Shown in pieces: positions 8,481 to 16,165 of a DNA stretch of 64,000 nt (positions are counted from its first letter, which is position 1; each line of letters opens with the position of its first letter). The DNA is from Rubrivivax sp. GTDB taxonomy: Bacteria; Pseudomonadota; Gammaproteobacteria; Burkholderiales; Burkholderiaceae_C. The position numbers and the translations under genes were made by a program. Under the pieces are notes generated by a model. It worked only from the letters and a program-made list of their open reading frames with translations, was not told the DNA's origin and ran no database searches. The stretch is taken from contig JAIXSE010000014.1 of NCBI GenBank assembly GCA_027484825.1, forward strand, positions 62,001 to 126,000. The letters are read 5' to 3'.

Positions 8481-10544
8481 TCAGGACAGCTCCAGCAGCA
8501 GCGCCGTCTTGCCAGGCACCTCCAGCACCGGGCCGAGGGTGTAGCGGCGTCCGCTCATCACCTCCATGGCCTGGTCTCCCGGTCGCACCATGTCGTGGAA
8601 CCTGTCCAGCGCCAGAGGCTGAGCCTCCGGGCGCTTGTTCAAAACCAGCATCAGCCGGCGCTGGCGTCCGGTGGTGTCGCCTGGCGCGTGGCGGAACAGC
8701 ACATGGGTACCCTCCAGCGGGGCGTACTGCATCAGCCCACCTTCATGGACCAGCGCTTCCTGCTTGCGCCAGTTCAGCAGCCGCTTGAGGAAGGCTTGCG
8801 CCTGCCGCTGCGCCTCGGTGAGGCCTTCCCCGGTCACCGCATTGACCCGGTCCCCCGGCCAGCCGCCCGGGAAATCGGCCCGCACCGCGCCATCGTCGCG
8901 GTGGCGCGGACTGGTCAGCAACACCTCCGTGCCATAGAGGAACTGCGGAATGCGCCGGATGAAGGCCAGCCAGGTCCAGGCCATGCGGGTCAGCGCGAGG
9001 TCTTCATGCAGCAGGCTGAACAGCCGCGGGGTGTCGTGGTTGCCCTCGAACAGCACCAGTTGATCGGGCCGCGGGTAGACGAAGTCGTGCGCCAGCGTCT
9101 CATACAGGCGCATCAGGCCGCCGTCATGGGTGTCCGTCTCCATCAGGCCGGCCAGCAGCGCGCCGTACAGCGGGAAGTCCATCAGGCTGGGCAGGGACGA
9201 CACATAGCCGTCGTGATTGCGCTTGCCCGCCTGCCAGTAGGCCACCACTGCCGGGTGCGGACTCCATTCCTCGCCCACGATGTTGAGCTGCGGATATTCC
9301 TCGCGCAACCGGGCGGACCATGCGGTGAGAAAGGCCGGATCGGAGTAGCTGTAGGTGTCGGTGCGGAGGCCTGCGAGGTCGGCGTCCTCGATCCACCACA
9401 GGGTCATCTGCGTCAGATAGGTGGCCAGCAGCGGCTGGCGCTGGTTGAGGTCGGGCATGGTGCGGGTGAACCAGCCGTCGGAGAAGCGCTGACGGTCGCT
9501 GGGCGCCGCATAGGGGTCCTGCAGCGAGATCCGCGCATGATGGGTCTCGGTGTAGACGGGCCACTGGTGGATCCAGTCCTGCGTCGGCAGGTCCTTCATC
9601 CACCAGTGCTCGCTGCCGATGTGGTTGAGCACGATGTCGTGGATGAAACCCAGGCCCAGGCTGGCGGCTTGCTTCACGACGGCGCGGAAGTCGTCGTTGC
9701 TGCCGAAGCGGGGATCGATGCGGTAGAAGTCGGTCGCGGCATAGCCGTGGTAGCTGTAGCGCGGACTGTTGTTCTCCACCAGCGGCGTGGGCCACACCAT
9801 GGTGAAGCCCATGTCGGCGATGTAGGGCAGGTGGCGGCGCAGGCCGGCCAGATCGCCGCCATGACGGGTGTCCGGGTGGCTGCGGTCCACGCCCTCGGTC
9901 ATGCCAGGGACCTGATCGTTGCCGGGGTCGCCGTTGGCGAAGCGGTCGGGCACCACCAGATAGATCGCATCGGCGGGGCCGAAGCTCTTGCGGTCCCGGG
10001 AGCCTGGGCGGCGAGCGTGCAGGGCGTAGCGATGGGTGAGCACGAGCTCGTGATCGCGCCGCAGTTGCAGCGTCAACTCACAGGCAGGGGCGTCCGGGGC
10101 GATGTCCAGGTTGAGGAACAGGTAGTTGGGGCTGTCGCCCCGCTGGACCCCGCGCAGCGTGACGCCAGGTGTGGGCAGCAGGGCCGCGTCCAGCGCGGCG
10201 ATGCCGGCGCCGTGCAGCAGCACCTGCAGCTCGCGTCGCGCCATGCCGACCCACCAGTGGGGCGGCTCGACATGGTCGAGGCTGAGGCCGGGGCCGGGGC
10301 CGGGCGTGGCGTTGCCGGAGGCCGGATCGCCGGTGAATGCGTCAGCAGCGCCATTAGTGTCTCCAGCGCCGACAACGCTGCTGGAGGAGGGCGCCGACGT
10401 GCCGCCAGTGTCGGCGGGGTGGGCGGATGCGGCGGAGGAAGTGTTCGTCATGGCATGGGAGGCCAGGGCGGCCGAAAGGGCAGAGAGGGCAGAGAGGGCA
10501 GGCGGGGCCGAGAAGGCTGCAAGAAGGAAAGGCCGACGCTTCAT
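8481..10544 (-). CDS. Exported cyclomaltodextrinase / neopullulanase-like GH13 enzyme
   Basis: Hydrolyses cyclodextrins and maltodextrins; probably periplasmic. ATG 10544 (MKRRPFLLAAF...) gives a clear signal peptide ending near SHA (residue 31), then about 50 low-complexity residues. A cyclomaltodextrinase N-terminal sandwich follows (HVEPPHWWVGMARRELQVLL, about residues 91-180), then the GH13 barrel and a C-terminal sheet domain. Catalytic residues seen are D396 in LRTDTYSY, E425 in NIVGEEWS and D504 in GNHDTPR. The order SxxDxxEPPxWW... plus DIVLNHIG resembles SusA-type enzymes. It starts 8 bp after the stop of the upstream amylase gene, so the two are co-transcribed. Confidence 0.88.
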   Translation of the reverse strand: MKRRPFLLAAFSAPPALSALSALSAALASHAMTNTSSAASAHPADTGGTSAPSSSSVVGAGDTNGAADAFTGDPASGNATPGPGPGLSLDHVEPPHWWVGMARRELQVLLHGAGIAALDAALLPTPGVTLRGVQRGDSPNYLFLNLDIAPDAPACELTLQLRRDHELVLTHRYALHARRPGSRDRKSFGPADAIYLVVPDRFANGDPGNDQVPGMTEGVDRSHPDTRHGGDLAGLRRHLPYIADMGFTMVWPTPLVENNSPRYSYHGYAATDFYRIDPRFGSNDDFRAVVKQAASLGLGFIHDIVLNHIGSEHWWMKDLPTQDWIHQWPVYTETHHARISLQDPYAAPSDRQRFSDGWFTRTMPDLNQRQPLLATYLTQMTLWWIEDADLAGLRTDTYSYSDPAFLTAWSARLREEYPQLNIVGEEWSPHPAVVAYWQAGKRNHDGYVSSLPSLMDFPLYGALLAGLMETDTHDGGLMRLYETLAHDFVYPRPDQLVLFEGNHDTPRLFSLLHEDLALTRMAWTWLAFIRRIPQFLYGTEVLLTSPRHRDDGAVRADFPGGWPGDRVNAVTGEGLTEAQRQAQAFLKRLLNWRKQEALVHEGGLMQYAPLEGTHVLFRHAPGDTTGRQRRLMLVLNKRPEAQPLALDRFHDMVRPGDQAMEVMSGRRYTLGPVLEVPGKTALLLELS

Positions 10545-10552
10545 GTCGCCGC

Positions 10553-12763
10553 TCAGCGCAGGCGATAGACCTGGACGGACAGCGGCGGGAGCGTGAGGTC
10601 CAGACTCGCGGCTTGCGCGGCTTGCACGGTTGGCGCGGGTTGTGCGGCTTGCGCGGTTGGCGCGGTTGGCGCGGCGGGGATGCGGGCTATGGCGGTCTCC
10701 GCTGTGACGCCGGTGACGCTGGTGGTGCCGGTGACGGCGGTGGCGGTGGCGGCCGAGGATGCACCGGACGCAGTCACTGCACGCATGGCGCTGGACGCAT
10801 CGGCGCACGGTGCGAGGACCGCTGTCGAAGACATCGCGGTTATCGCTGATGCAGATCCCGATCCCGATCCCGATGCAGCGCCGTTCGCCACTGCAGCCAC
10901 TGGATACAGCTGCCGCAGCACCACATCCGCCGTCGTCGGCACCGACAGCGTGGCAGGCGTCTGCCCATAGTTGATCGCCACCAAGGTCCGCTCCCCCTGC
11001 CATTCACGCTGGAAGGACAGCACTTGCCCCTGCGCGACCGGCTGCTCATAGCTGCCCCGCGCCAGCGAAGGCTGCGTATTCCGCAAAGCCAGCATGTCGC
11101 GATAGAAATGCAGCAGCGACTGCGGATCCGCGGCTTGCGCCTGCGCATTGTGGGTCGCGCGATTGGGCGACAGCGGTCGGAAGGGCTGTCCGCTGGAGAA
11201 GCCGCCCTCGGTCGTCCAGCTCATCGGGGCGCGCAGGGGCTGGTCGCCGGGCAGGTCGGTCAGGCCCGCCTGGCCGATCTCCTCGCCGTAGTAGATGAAG
11301 GGCGTTCCCGGCAGCAGCAGGTAGGTGGCGGCTGCCAGGCGGTAGCGTTGCTCGTCGCCGCCGAACTGGTCCCACGCCCGCTGGCCGGCGAAGATGTCGT
11401 GATTGCTCAGCATGGTGGCCATCGACAGCGGCGCCCGGGTGAACCAGCCGGCCACCTGGGCCGTCGCCTCCACCGACGCCTGTCCATCCCCCTTGGCCGC
11501 GGTGATGATGGCCCGCTCCAGCCCGAAAGCGAATGCACTGCCGCAGATGTCGGGCTGCGCATAGACGGTGGGCTCGGCGGTGGCCTCGCACACCACATGG
11601 CGCTTCGGGTAGGACTTGATCAGGCGGGTGAAGGCGCCGGTCAGGACGCGGCTTTCGGGCTGGTCGTTCCAGTCCCGGGCGTTGTTCTCGATCAGATGCG
11701 GCACGGCGTCCAGCCGGTATCCATCCAGACCGCGATTGAGCCAGAAGCGCAGGCTGTCCTCGTGATAGCGCACCACAGCGGGGTTGCGCATGTTGAAGTC
11801 GGGCATGTCCTTGCCGAAGGTGGCGAAGTAGCGAGCCGGTGTCGGTGCGGAACGGCCTTTGGCGTTGGCCTTCGGCTTCGACATCGGCTTTGATTTCGAT
11901 CTGGCATTCGGCGCCGACGCTGGCACTGACGCTGACCCCGACCCCGACCCCGCCGCTGCGGCACCGTCAGGTAGATACCAAGGTGTCTGGTCGAAGATGG
12001 TCCAGGCCTGCAGGTCCTTCAGCGGGGCCTGCGACCAGACGAACCAGTCCCGCCACGGGCTGCGCGGGTCCGACTGCGCCGCAGTGAACAGCGGATGCTG
12101 ACGGGCGCTGTGGTTGAGGATGTAGTCCATCACCACGCCGATGCCGCGGCGATGCGCCTCACGAATGAGGGTGTCGAAATCCTCCAGCGTGCCGTACTGC
12201 GGCTCGATCCGCCGGTAGTCCACAGTCGCGTAGCCGTGGTCATGGTCGGCGCTCGCCTGGATGGGCATCAGCCACAGGCCCTTGACCCCCAGCGCCTGCA
12301 GATAGTCCAGGCGGCTGATCAGGCCGCGCAGGTCCCCGATGCCGTCGCCGTCGCTGTCCTGGTAGCCCCGGACGAAGATCTCCATGAAGGCGCCGTGTTC
12401 CCAGCCGTCGGGCAAGGGGCTTGGCTGAGGGGCTTGGGCGATTGGGCTCAGGTCCACCGCCGCAGTCTGGGGTGGGGCCGGCGTCATAGAGGCAGCGCCT
12501 TCCGCCATCGCACTGCCTGCAGCGGCCCAGGCTGCGGTCGCAGCAGCGGCCATGGTCAGTGCGCCCAGCCGCGTCCGCAGAGACTGGCCCCGGGCCACCG
12601 GCCGCGGATCCGTGTGTCTGGCACCGCCCGTCTCGCGGGGAGCTGACGCCGAGAAGAGCGACGATTGGGGCGGCGATTCGGGCGGCGATTGGTGCAGAGA
12701 GTTGGGCAGAGAGTTGGGCTGGCGAGGCTCGCCATCGCGGCCAGCGGTGTGGGGGGTGATCAC
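10553..12763 (-). CDS. GH13 alpha-amylase with two low-complexity insertions
   Basis: Alpha-amylase-type hydrolase acting on starch or maltodextrin. The barrel begins at GWEHGAFMEIFVRGYQDSD (about residue 120). D352 in GYRLDAVPHL is the nucleophile, E393 in VVCEATAEP the acid/base and D456 in LSNHDIF the third carboxylate. The GTG at 12763 has GGAG 8 nt upstream. However, the only export-like segment (LRTRLGALTMAAAATAAWAAAGSAMA) lies at residues 62-87, so a later GTG at 12598 may be the true start. Two Ser/Gly/Ala-rich stretches interrupt the fold at about residues 267-308 (domain B) and 626-718 (C-terminal sheet domain). The cyclomaltodextrinase gene follows at 8 bp. Confidence 0.85.
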   Translation of the reverse strand: MITPHTAGRDGEPRQPNSLPNSLHQSPPESPPQSSLFSASAPRETGGARHTDPRPVARGQSLRTRLGALTMAAAATAAWAAAGSAMAEGAASMTPAPPQTAAVDLSPIAQAPQPSPLPDGWEHGAFMEIFVRGYQDSDGDGIGDLRGLISRLDYLQALGVKGLWLMPIQASADHDHGYATVDYRRIEPQYGTLEDFDTLIREAHRRGIGVVMDYILNHSARQHPLFTAAQSDPRSPWRDWFVWSQAPLKDLQAWTIFDQTPWYLPDGAAAAGSGSGSASVPASAPNARSKSKPMSKPKANAKGRSAPTPARYFATFGKDMPDFNMRNPAVVRYHEDSLRFWLNRGLDGYRLDAVPHLIENNARDWNDQPESRVLTGAFTRLIKSYPKRHVVCEATAEPTVYAQPDICGSAFAFGLERAIITAAKGDGQASVEATAQVAGWFTRAPLSMATMLSNHDIFAGQRAWDQFGGDEQRYRLAAATYLLLPGTPFIYYGEEIGQAGLTDLPGDQPLRAPMSWTTEGGFSSGQPFRPLSPNRATHNAQAQAADPQSLLHFYRDMLALRNTQPSLARGSYEQPVAQGQVLSFQREWQGERTLVAINYGQTPATLSVPTTADVVLRQLYPVAAVANGAASGSGSGSASAITAMSSTAVLAPCADASSAMRAVTASGASSAATATAVTGTTSVTGVTAETAIARIPAAPTAPTAQAAQPAPTVQAAQAASLDLTLPPLSVQVYRLR
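10610..10888. repeat. Low-complexity repeat tract inside amylase (C-terminal domain)
   Basis: This segment encodes the Ala/Thr/Ser/Pro-rich insertion at residues 626-718 of the amylase. It contains a three-unit GATCCC hexamer repeat (10854-10871), a GCGGTTGGC-like series near 10612-10678 and GTGACG/GGTGGC-type short repeats near 10700-10750, all keeping the reading frame. Confidence 0.75.
11840..11965. repeat. Low-complexity repeat tract inside amylase (domain B)
   Basis: This segment encodes the insertion at residues 267-308, rich in Ser, Ala and Lys. A GACCCC hexamer repeated three times (11934-11951) encodes GSGSGS, the same peptide that a different hexamer encodes in the second insertion. 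Confidence 0.75.
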
Positions 12764-12785
12764 GACACGGTCTCCATCGATATTT

Positions 12786-12798
12786 GTAGCAAAAGTAC
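12786..12798 (+). promoter_or_regulatory. Operator-like motif, amylase side
   Basis: GTAGCAAAAGTAC followed by GTCG. It lies 23 bp before the amylase GTG at 12763, next to an AT-rich stretch that could be its -10 region. It matches the reverse complement of the site at 12918-12930 at 12 of 13 positions, and 15 of 17 when the following four bases are included. Confidence 0.5.
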
Positions 12799-12917
12799 GT
12801 CGATTTCAGCCCACGTTGCTGTCGCAATATCCGCCGACTTACCCACGATTCTTCCGCGTTTCTACCCACAGCATAGGGTGAACGTCGCCATCTGAAAACC
12901 CGGTGAGCTCCGGCGAT

Positions 12918-12930
12918 GTAGTTTTGCTAC
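12918..12930 (-). promoter_or_regulatory. Operator-like motif, pullulanase side
   Basis: Read on the minus strand the site is GTAGCAAAACTAC, an interrupted palindrome with GTAG/CTAC arms, followed by ATCG. It overlaps a possible -10 box (12928-12933) for pulA. Such a site would suit repression by a LacI-family sugar regulator; that family assignment is an inference, and no such regulator is encoded in the window. Confidence 0.5.
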
Positions 12931-13133
12931 TATGCTTCGGGCGACAGGCGGGCTGTCCTCAGACGTCGCCCGAGCGCTTCCGGAGAGGCCTCAGGACGTT
13001 CCGAGGCGCTCCGACGAGGGCTCGAGACGCCGATGGAGGGGCAGCGCTGAAGCTGCCTGCCGATGAGCCGCCCGCCGCGACGAGTGGCCGCCCGCCAGAG
13101 GCGGTCACCGATCCCATTCGATCAGGAGACTTC

Positions 13134-15932
13134 ATGCCCGTGTGTGTTGCGCCGTCCGTGTTTTCAGGCTTGCGTCCCTGGGTGGTCGCCGCGTTGGCGC
13201 TCAGTGGGGCCGGGCTGTCGCAGGCGGCAGCGGTTGCTCAGGATCTGTCGGCATGCGAGGCACCGCCCGTCACCGTGCTGACGGCGGAAGCACCAGGACT
13301 CACGGACAAGGACGCGCCCGCCCGCGCGGTGTGGCTGGAGGACGGCCGCCTGCGCTGGCCTGGCGTCACGGTGGCGGCGGGGCAGCGCCTGCGACTGCAT
13401 CATGCGCAGTCCGGCCGCCTGGTGCTGGACGCACGCACGGGACGTCTGTCCGGTGCCGAGCAGGTGATCACGCTCGGAAGGCCAAGCCGGCCCTTGCCGT
13501 CCGACATTGCAGCCGCCACGGCCTATCTGGGTGATGGAGCGGAGGGCGCGGAGGGCGCGGTGCCCCCCGACCTGGGCAGGGCTGGCCGCAAGCGCCTGCT
13601 TGAGGGGCAATTGCTGCTGACGCTGGAGACCTCGGACGGGCGCGTTCTGCAAGCTACCGCTGTGCAGCCGGCACGTGCGCTCGATGCCTTGTATGCGGCG
13701 GCCGAGGACGCGCCTGCACTGGGCGCCCAACCCCTGTCGGATGGACGTACCGCCTTCAAGCTGTGGGCACCCACCGCACGGCAAGTCGCGGTCTGCGTGT
13801 ATCCGGGCCCGCAGGCGGCGGCAACGCGAGTGGCGCCTCTGCGCCGCGATGACCGCAGCGGCGTCTGGCAGGCCACGGTGCCTGAGGTTCGCAGCGGTCA
13901 GTACTACCGTTACCTCGTGGACGTGTTTGTGCCCGGCATCGGCTGGGTGCGCAATTTGGTGACGGACCCGTATTCGATCAGCCTGTCCGCGGACTCCCGT
14001 CGCAGCTACGTCGCCGACCTGTCCGATCCGTCGCTCGCCCCCGCCGGATGGGCGCAGCATCCCGCACCCCGCCCGGCTGCATCGTCCACTGACATGGTGC
14101 TGTATGAGCTGCATGTGCGGGACTTTTCTCGCGACGATGCCTCGGTGCCTGAACCCCTGCGCGGCAAGTATCTGGCCTTCACGCAAGACCAGTCCCTGGG
14201 CATGCGGCATCTGCGCGCCCTGGCGGAGGCGGGGCTGACCGACATCCACCTGCTGCCGATCTTCGACTTGGCCTCGGTGCCGGAACAGGGCTGCCGGGTG
14301 CCGGCCATTCCCACCGCCGCCCCCGACAGCGACCAGCAGCAGGCCGCTGTCCAGGCGGTCGCGGGGCGCGACTGCTTCAACTGGGGCTACGACCCGTTCC
14401 ACTACAACGCGCCGGAAGGCAGCTTTGCCACCGATGCGGACGACGGCGCCGCACGCATCCGCGAGGTGCGGGCCATGGTGATGGCCCTGCATCGCGCCGG
14501 CCTGCGGGTGGGTATGGATGTGGTCTACAACCACACGGCCGCGGCCGGCCAGCAGGCGCAGTCGGTGCTGGACCGCATCGTGCCGATGTACTACCACCGC
14601 CTGGACCGGCTGGGACGGGTGGAGCGCTCCACCTGCTGCGACAACACCGCCACCGAGCACCGCATGATGGGACGGCTGCTGATCGATTCGGTGGTGCTGT
14701 GGGCCCAGGCCTACGGCATGCAATCATTCCGCTTCGATCTGATGGGGCATCAGCCCCGCGCGGTGATGGAGCGGCTGCAAGCCCGCCTTCGCCAGACGCT
14801 GGGCCATGAGGTGCCGCTGATCGGCGAGGGCTGGAACTTCGGCGAAGTGGCCAACGGCGCGCGGTTTGTGCAGGCCTCGCAACTGTCGCTGAAAGGCACC
14901 GGCATCGGCACTTTCAGCGACCGGGGCCGGGATGCGGTGCGGGGCGGGGCGGCGGGGGACGATGCGGCGACCTCGCGCATGCGGCCCGGTTTCATCGTAC
15001 CGGCCGCTCCTGGCGATGAAGCGCGCCAGGCCGAATGGCGGGCCCAGGCAGATCTGCTGCGACTGGCGCTGGCTGGGACGCTGCGCAGCTATCGCTTCGA
15101 GACACTGAACGGACAGACCCGCAGCGGCGAGAAGATGCGCTATGGGGACCAGCCGGCCGGCTACGCGTCCGAGCCGGGCGAGACCGTCAACTACGTCGAG
15201 AACCACGACAACCAGACCCTGTTCGATGCGCTGGTGCTGAAGCTGCCGCAGGACACCTCGCCGCAAGACCGCGCGCGGGTGCAACTGCTGGCGCTGGGCA
15301 TCAATGCGCTGAGCCAGGGCGTGGCGTATTTCCATGCGGGCGGGGAGCTGCTGCGGTCCAAGTCGATGGACCGCAACAGTTATGACTCGGGCGACTGGTT
15401 CAATGCGCTGGACTGGCGGGGGGAGGACAACGGCTTTGGGCGCGGACTGCCCCCGAAGGCCGACAACGGCAGCGACTACCCGCTGCTCAAGCCGCTGCTG
15501 GCTGACGCGCGGATCAAGCCGTCGCCGGCGGTGATCGACTGGACCCGCCGGGCCTTCCTGGATCTGCTGCGCGTCCGCGCCAGCACGCCGCTGCTGCGGC
15601 TGCGCAGCGCCGAGGAGGTGCAGCATCGCCTGCGCTTCTACAACACCGGGCCGCAGCAGCAGGCTGGGCTGATCGTTGGTCGGCTCGACGGGAGTGGGCG
15701 GGCGGATACGGGTTTCGAGCGGGTGCTGTATCTCATCAACGCCAATGCGCAGGCCACCTCGGTGACCCTGCCTGAGGAGGCGGGCCGCCCCTGGCGCCTC
15801 CATCCGGTGCAGGCCGCGGCCACCGCCGCGGACCGGGTGGTGGCCGAACAGGCGCAAGCCGATTCGGCGACGGGCCACTTTGCGGTGCCGGCGCGGAGCG
15901 TGGTGGTGTTTGTCGTGCAGCCGATGCGGTGA
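13134..15932 (+). CDS. pulA: Exported pullulanase-type alpha-1,6-glucosidase (GH13)
   Basis: Debranches pullulan, amylopectin and limit dextrins. AGGAG sits 6 nt before ATG 13134, which opens a signal peptide (FSGLRPWVVAALALSGAGLSQAAAVA). The 932 residues include an N-terminal beta-domain (about 30-200), a CBM48-like module (AFKLWAPTARQVAVCVYPG), the GH13 barrel from YELHVRDFSRDD, and a C-terminal domain of the DUF3372 kind. Catalytic residues are D535 in SFRFDLMGHQ, E565 in PLIGEGWNFGEV and D692 in NYVENHDNQT. The LSLKGTGIGTFSDRGRDAVRGG stretch is typical of Klebsiella-type PulA, which is somewhat longer. It diverges from the amylase operon. Confidence 0.93.
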   Translation: MPVCVAPSVFSGLRPWVVAALALSGAGLSQAAAVAQDLSACEAPPVTVLTAEAPGLTDKDAPARAVWLEDGRLRWPGVTVAAGQRLRLHHAQSGRLVLDARTGRLSGAEQVITLGRPSRPLPSDIAAATAYLGDGAEGAEGAVPPDLGRAGRKRLLEGQLLLTLETSDGRVLQATAVQPARALDALYAAAEDAPALGAQPLSDGRTAFKLWAPTARQVAVCVYPGPQAAATRVAPLRRDDRSGVWQATVPEVRSGQYYRYLVDVFVPGIGWVRNLVTDPYSISLSADSRRSYVADLSDPSLAPAGWAQHPAPRPAASSTDMVLYELHVRDFSRDDASVPEPLRGKYLAFTQDQSLGMRHLRALAEAGLTDIHLLPIFDLASVPEQGCRVPAIPTAAPDSDQQQAAVQAVAGRDCFNWGYDPFHYNAPEGSFATDADDGAARIREVRAMVMALHRAGLRVGMDVVYNHTAAAGQQAQSVLDRIVPMYYHRLDRLGRVERSTCCDNTATEHRMMGRLLIDSVVLWAQAYGMQSFRFDLMGHQPRAVMERLQARLRQTLGHEVPLIGEGWNFGEVANGARFVQASQLSLKGTGIGTFSDRGRDAVRGGAAGDDAATSRMRPGFIVPAAPGDEARQAEWRAQADLLRLALAGTLRSYRFETLNGQTRSGEKMRYGDQPAGYASEPGETVNYVENHDNQTLFDALVLKLPQDTSPQDRARVQLLALGINALSQGVAYFHAGGELLRSKSMDRNSYDSGDWFNALDWRGEDNGFGRGLPPKADNGSDYPLLKPLLADARIKPSPAVIDWTRRAFLDLLRVRASTPLLRLRSAEEVQHRLRFYNTGPQQQAGLIVGRLDGSGRADTGFERVLYLINANAQATSVTLPEEAGRPWRLHPVQAAATAADRVVAEQAQADSATGHFAVPARSVVVFVVQPMR

Positions 15933-15936
15933 AGCG

Positions 15937-16000
15937 CTGACGGGCTGATGGGCTGCCGGGCTACCGGGCTGACGGGCTGACGGGCTGACGGGCTGATGCG
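15937..16000. repeat. 8-bp tandem repeat, eight units
   Basis: Eight consecutive units of CTGACGGG with a few substitutions (CTGATGGG, CTGCCGGG, CTACCGGG, CTGATGCG). The array starts 5 bp after the pulA stop codon. A hairpin-forming role is not evident. Confidence 0.85.
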
Positions 16001-16165
16001 CGGGCAAACGGCCAACGCTGGCGCCTGCGACTCTTCCGCCATTTGTGGCACCGCAGCAAACCACGCGCACCCTCCGCAGCCCGTCGCATCAAACGTGCAT
16101 TGCAAGCCTGATGGGTCTAGCATGGGCCACAGCGGCCCGTTGCAGAGGCTGCGTCGGAGAGTGCC

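Larger units (their letters stand above)
12764..13133. promoter_or_regulatory. Divergent regulatory region between amylase and pullulanase
   Basis: This 370-bp region separates the start codons of the two divergent transcription units. It holds two copies of a 13-bp operator-like motif, listed separately, and a TACTAT hexamer at 12928-12933 that could serve as a -10 box toward pulA. An imperfect inverted repeat lies near 12970-13011 (GAGCGC... / ...GCGCTC arms) in the roughly 190-nt pulA leader. The pulA frame is open through the leader, but the N-terminal sequence it would add looks random. Confidence 0.5.

Noticed and set aside
8448-10568. 706-codon open frame on the plus strand opposite the cyclomaltodextrinase gene
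   Set aside because: It is the codon-shadow of a GC-rich gene: His/Gln/Val/Gly-rich with no family motif, while the minus-strand frame contains all GH13 catalytic motifs.
13164-14723. 519-codon minus-strand frame across pulA
   Set aside because: Antisense shadow with no recognisable domain and no ribosome site.
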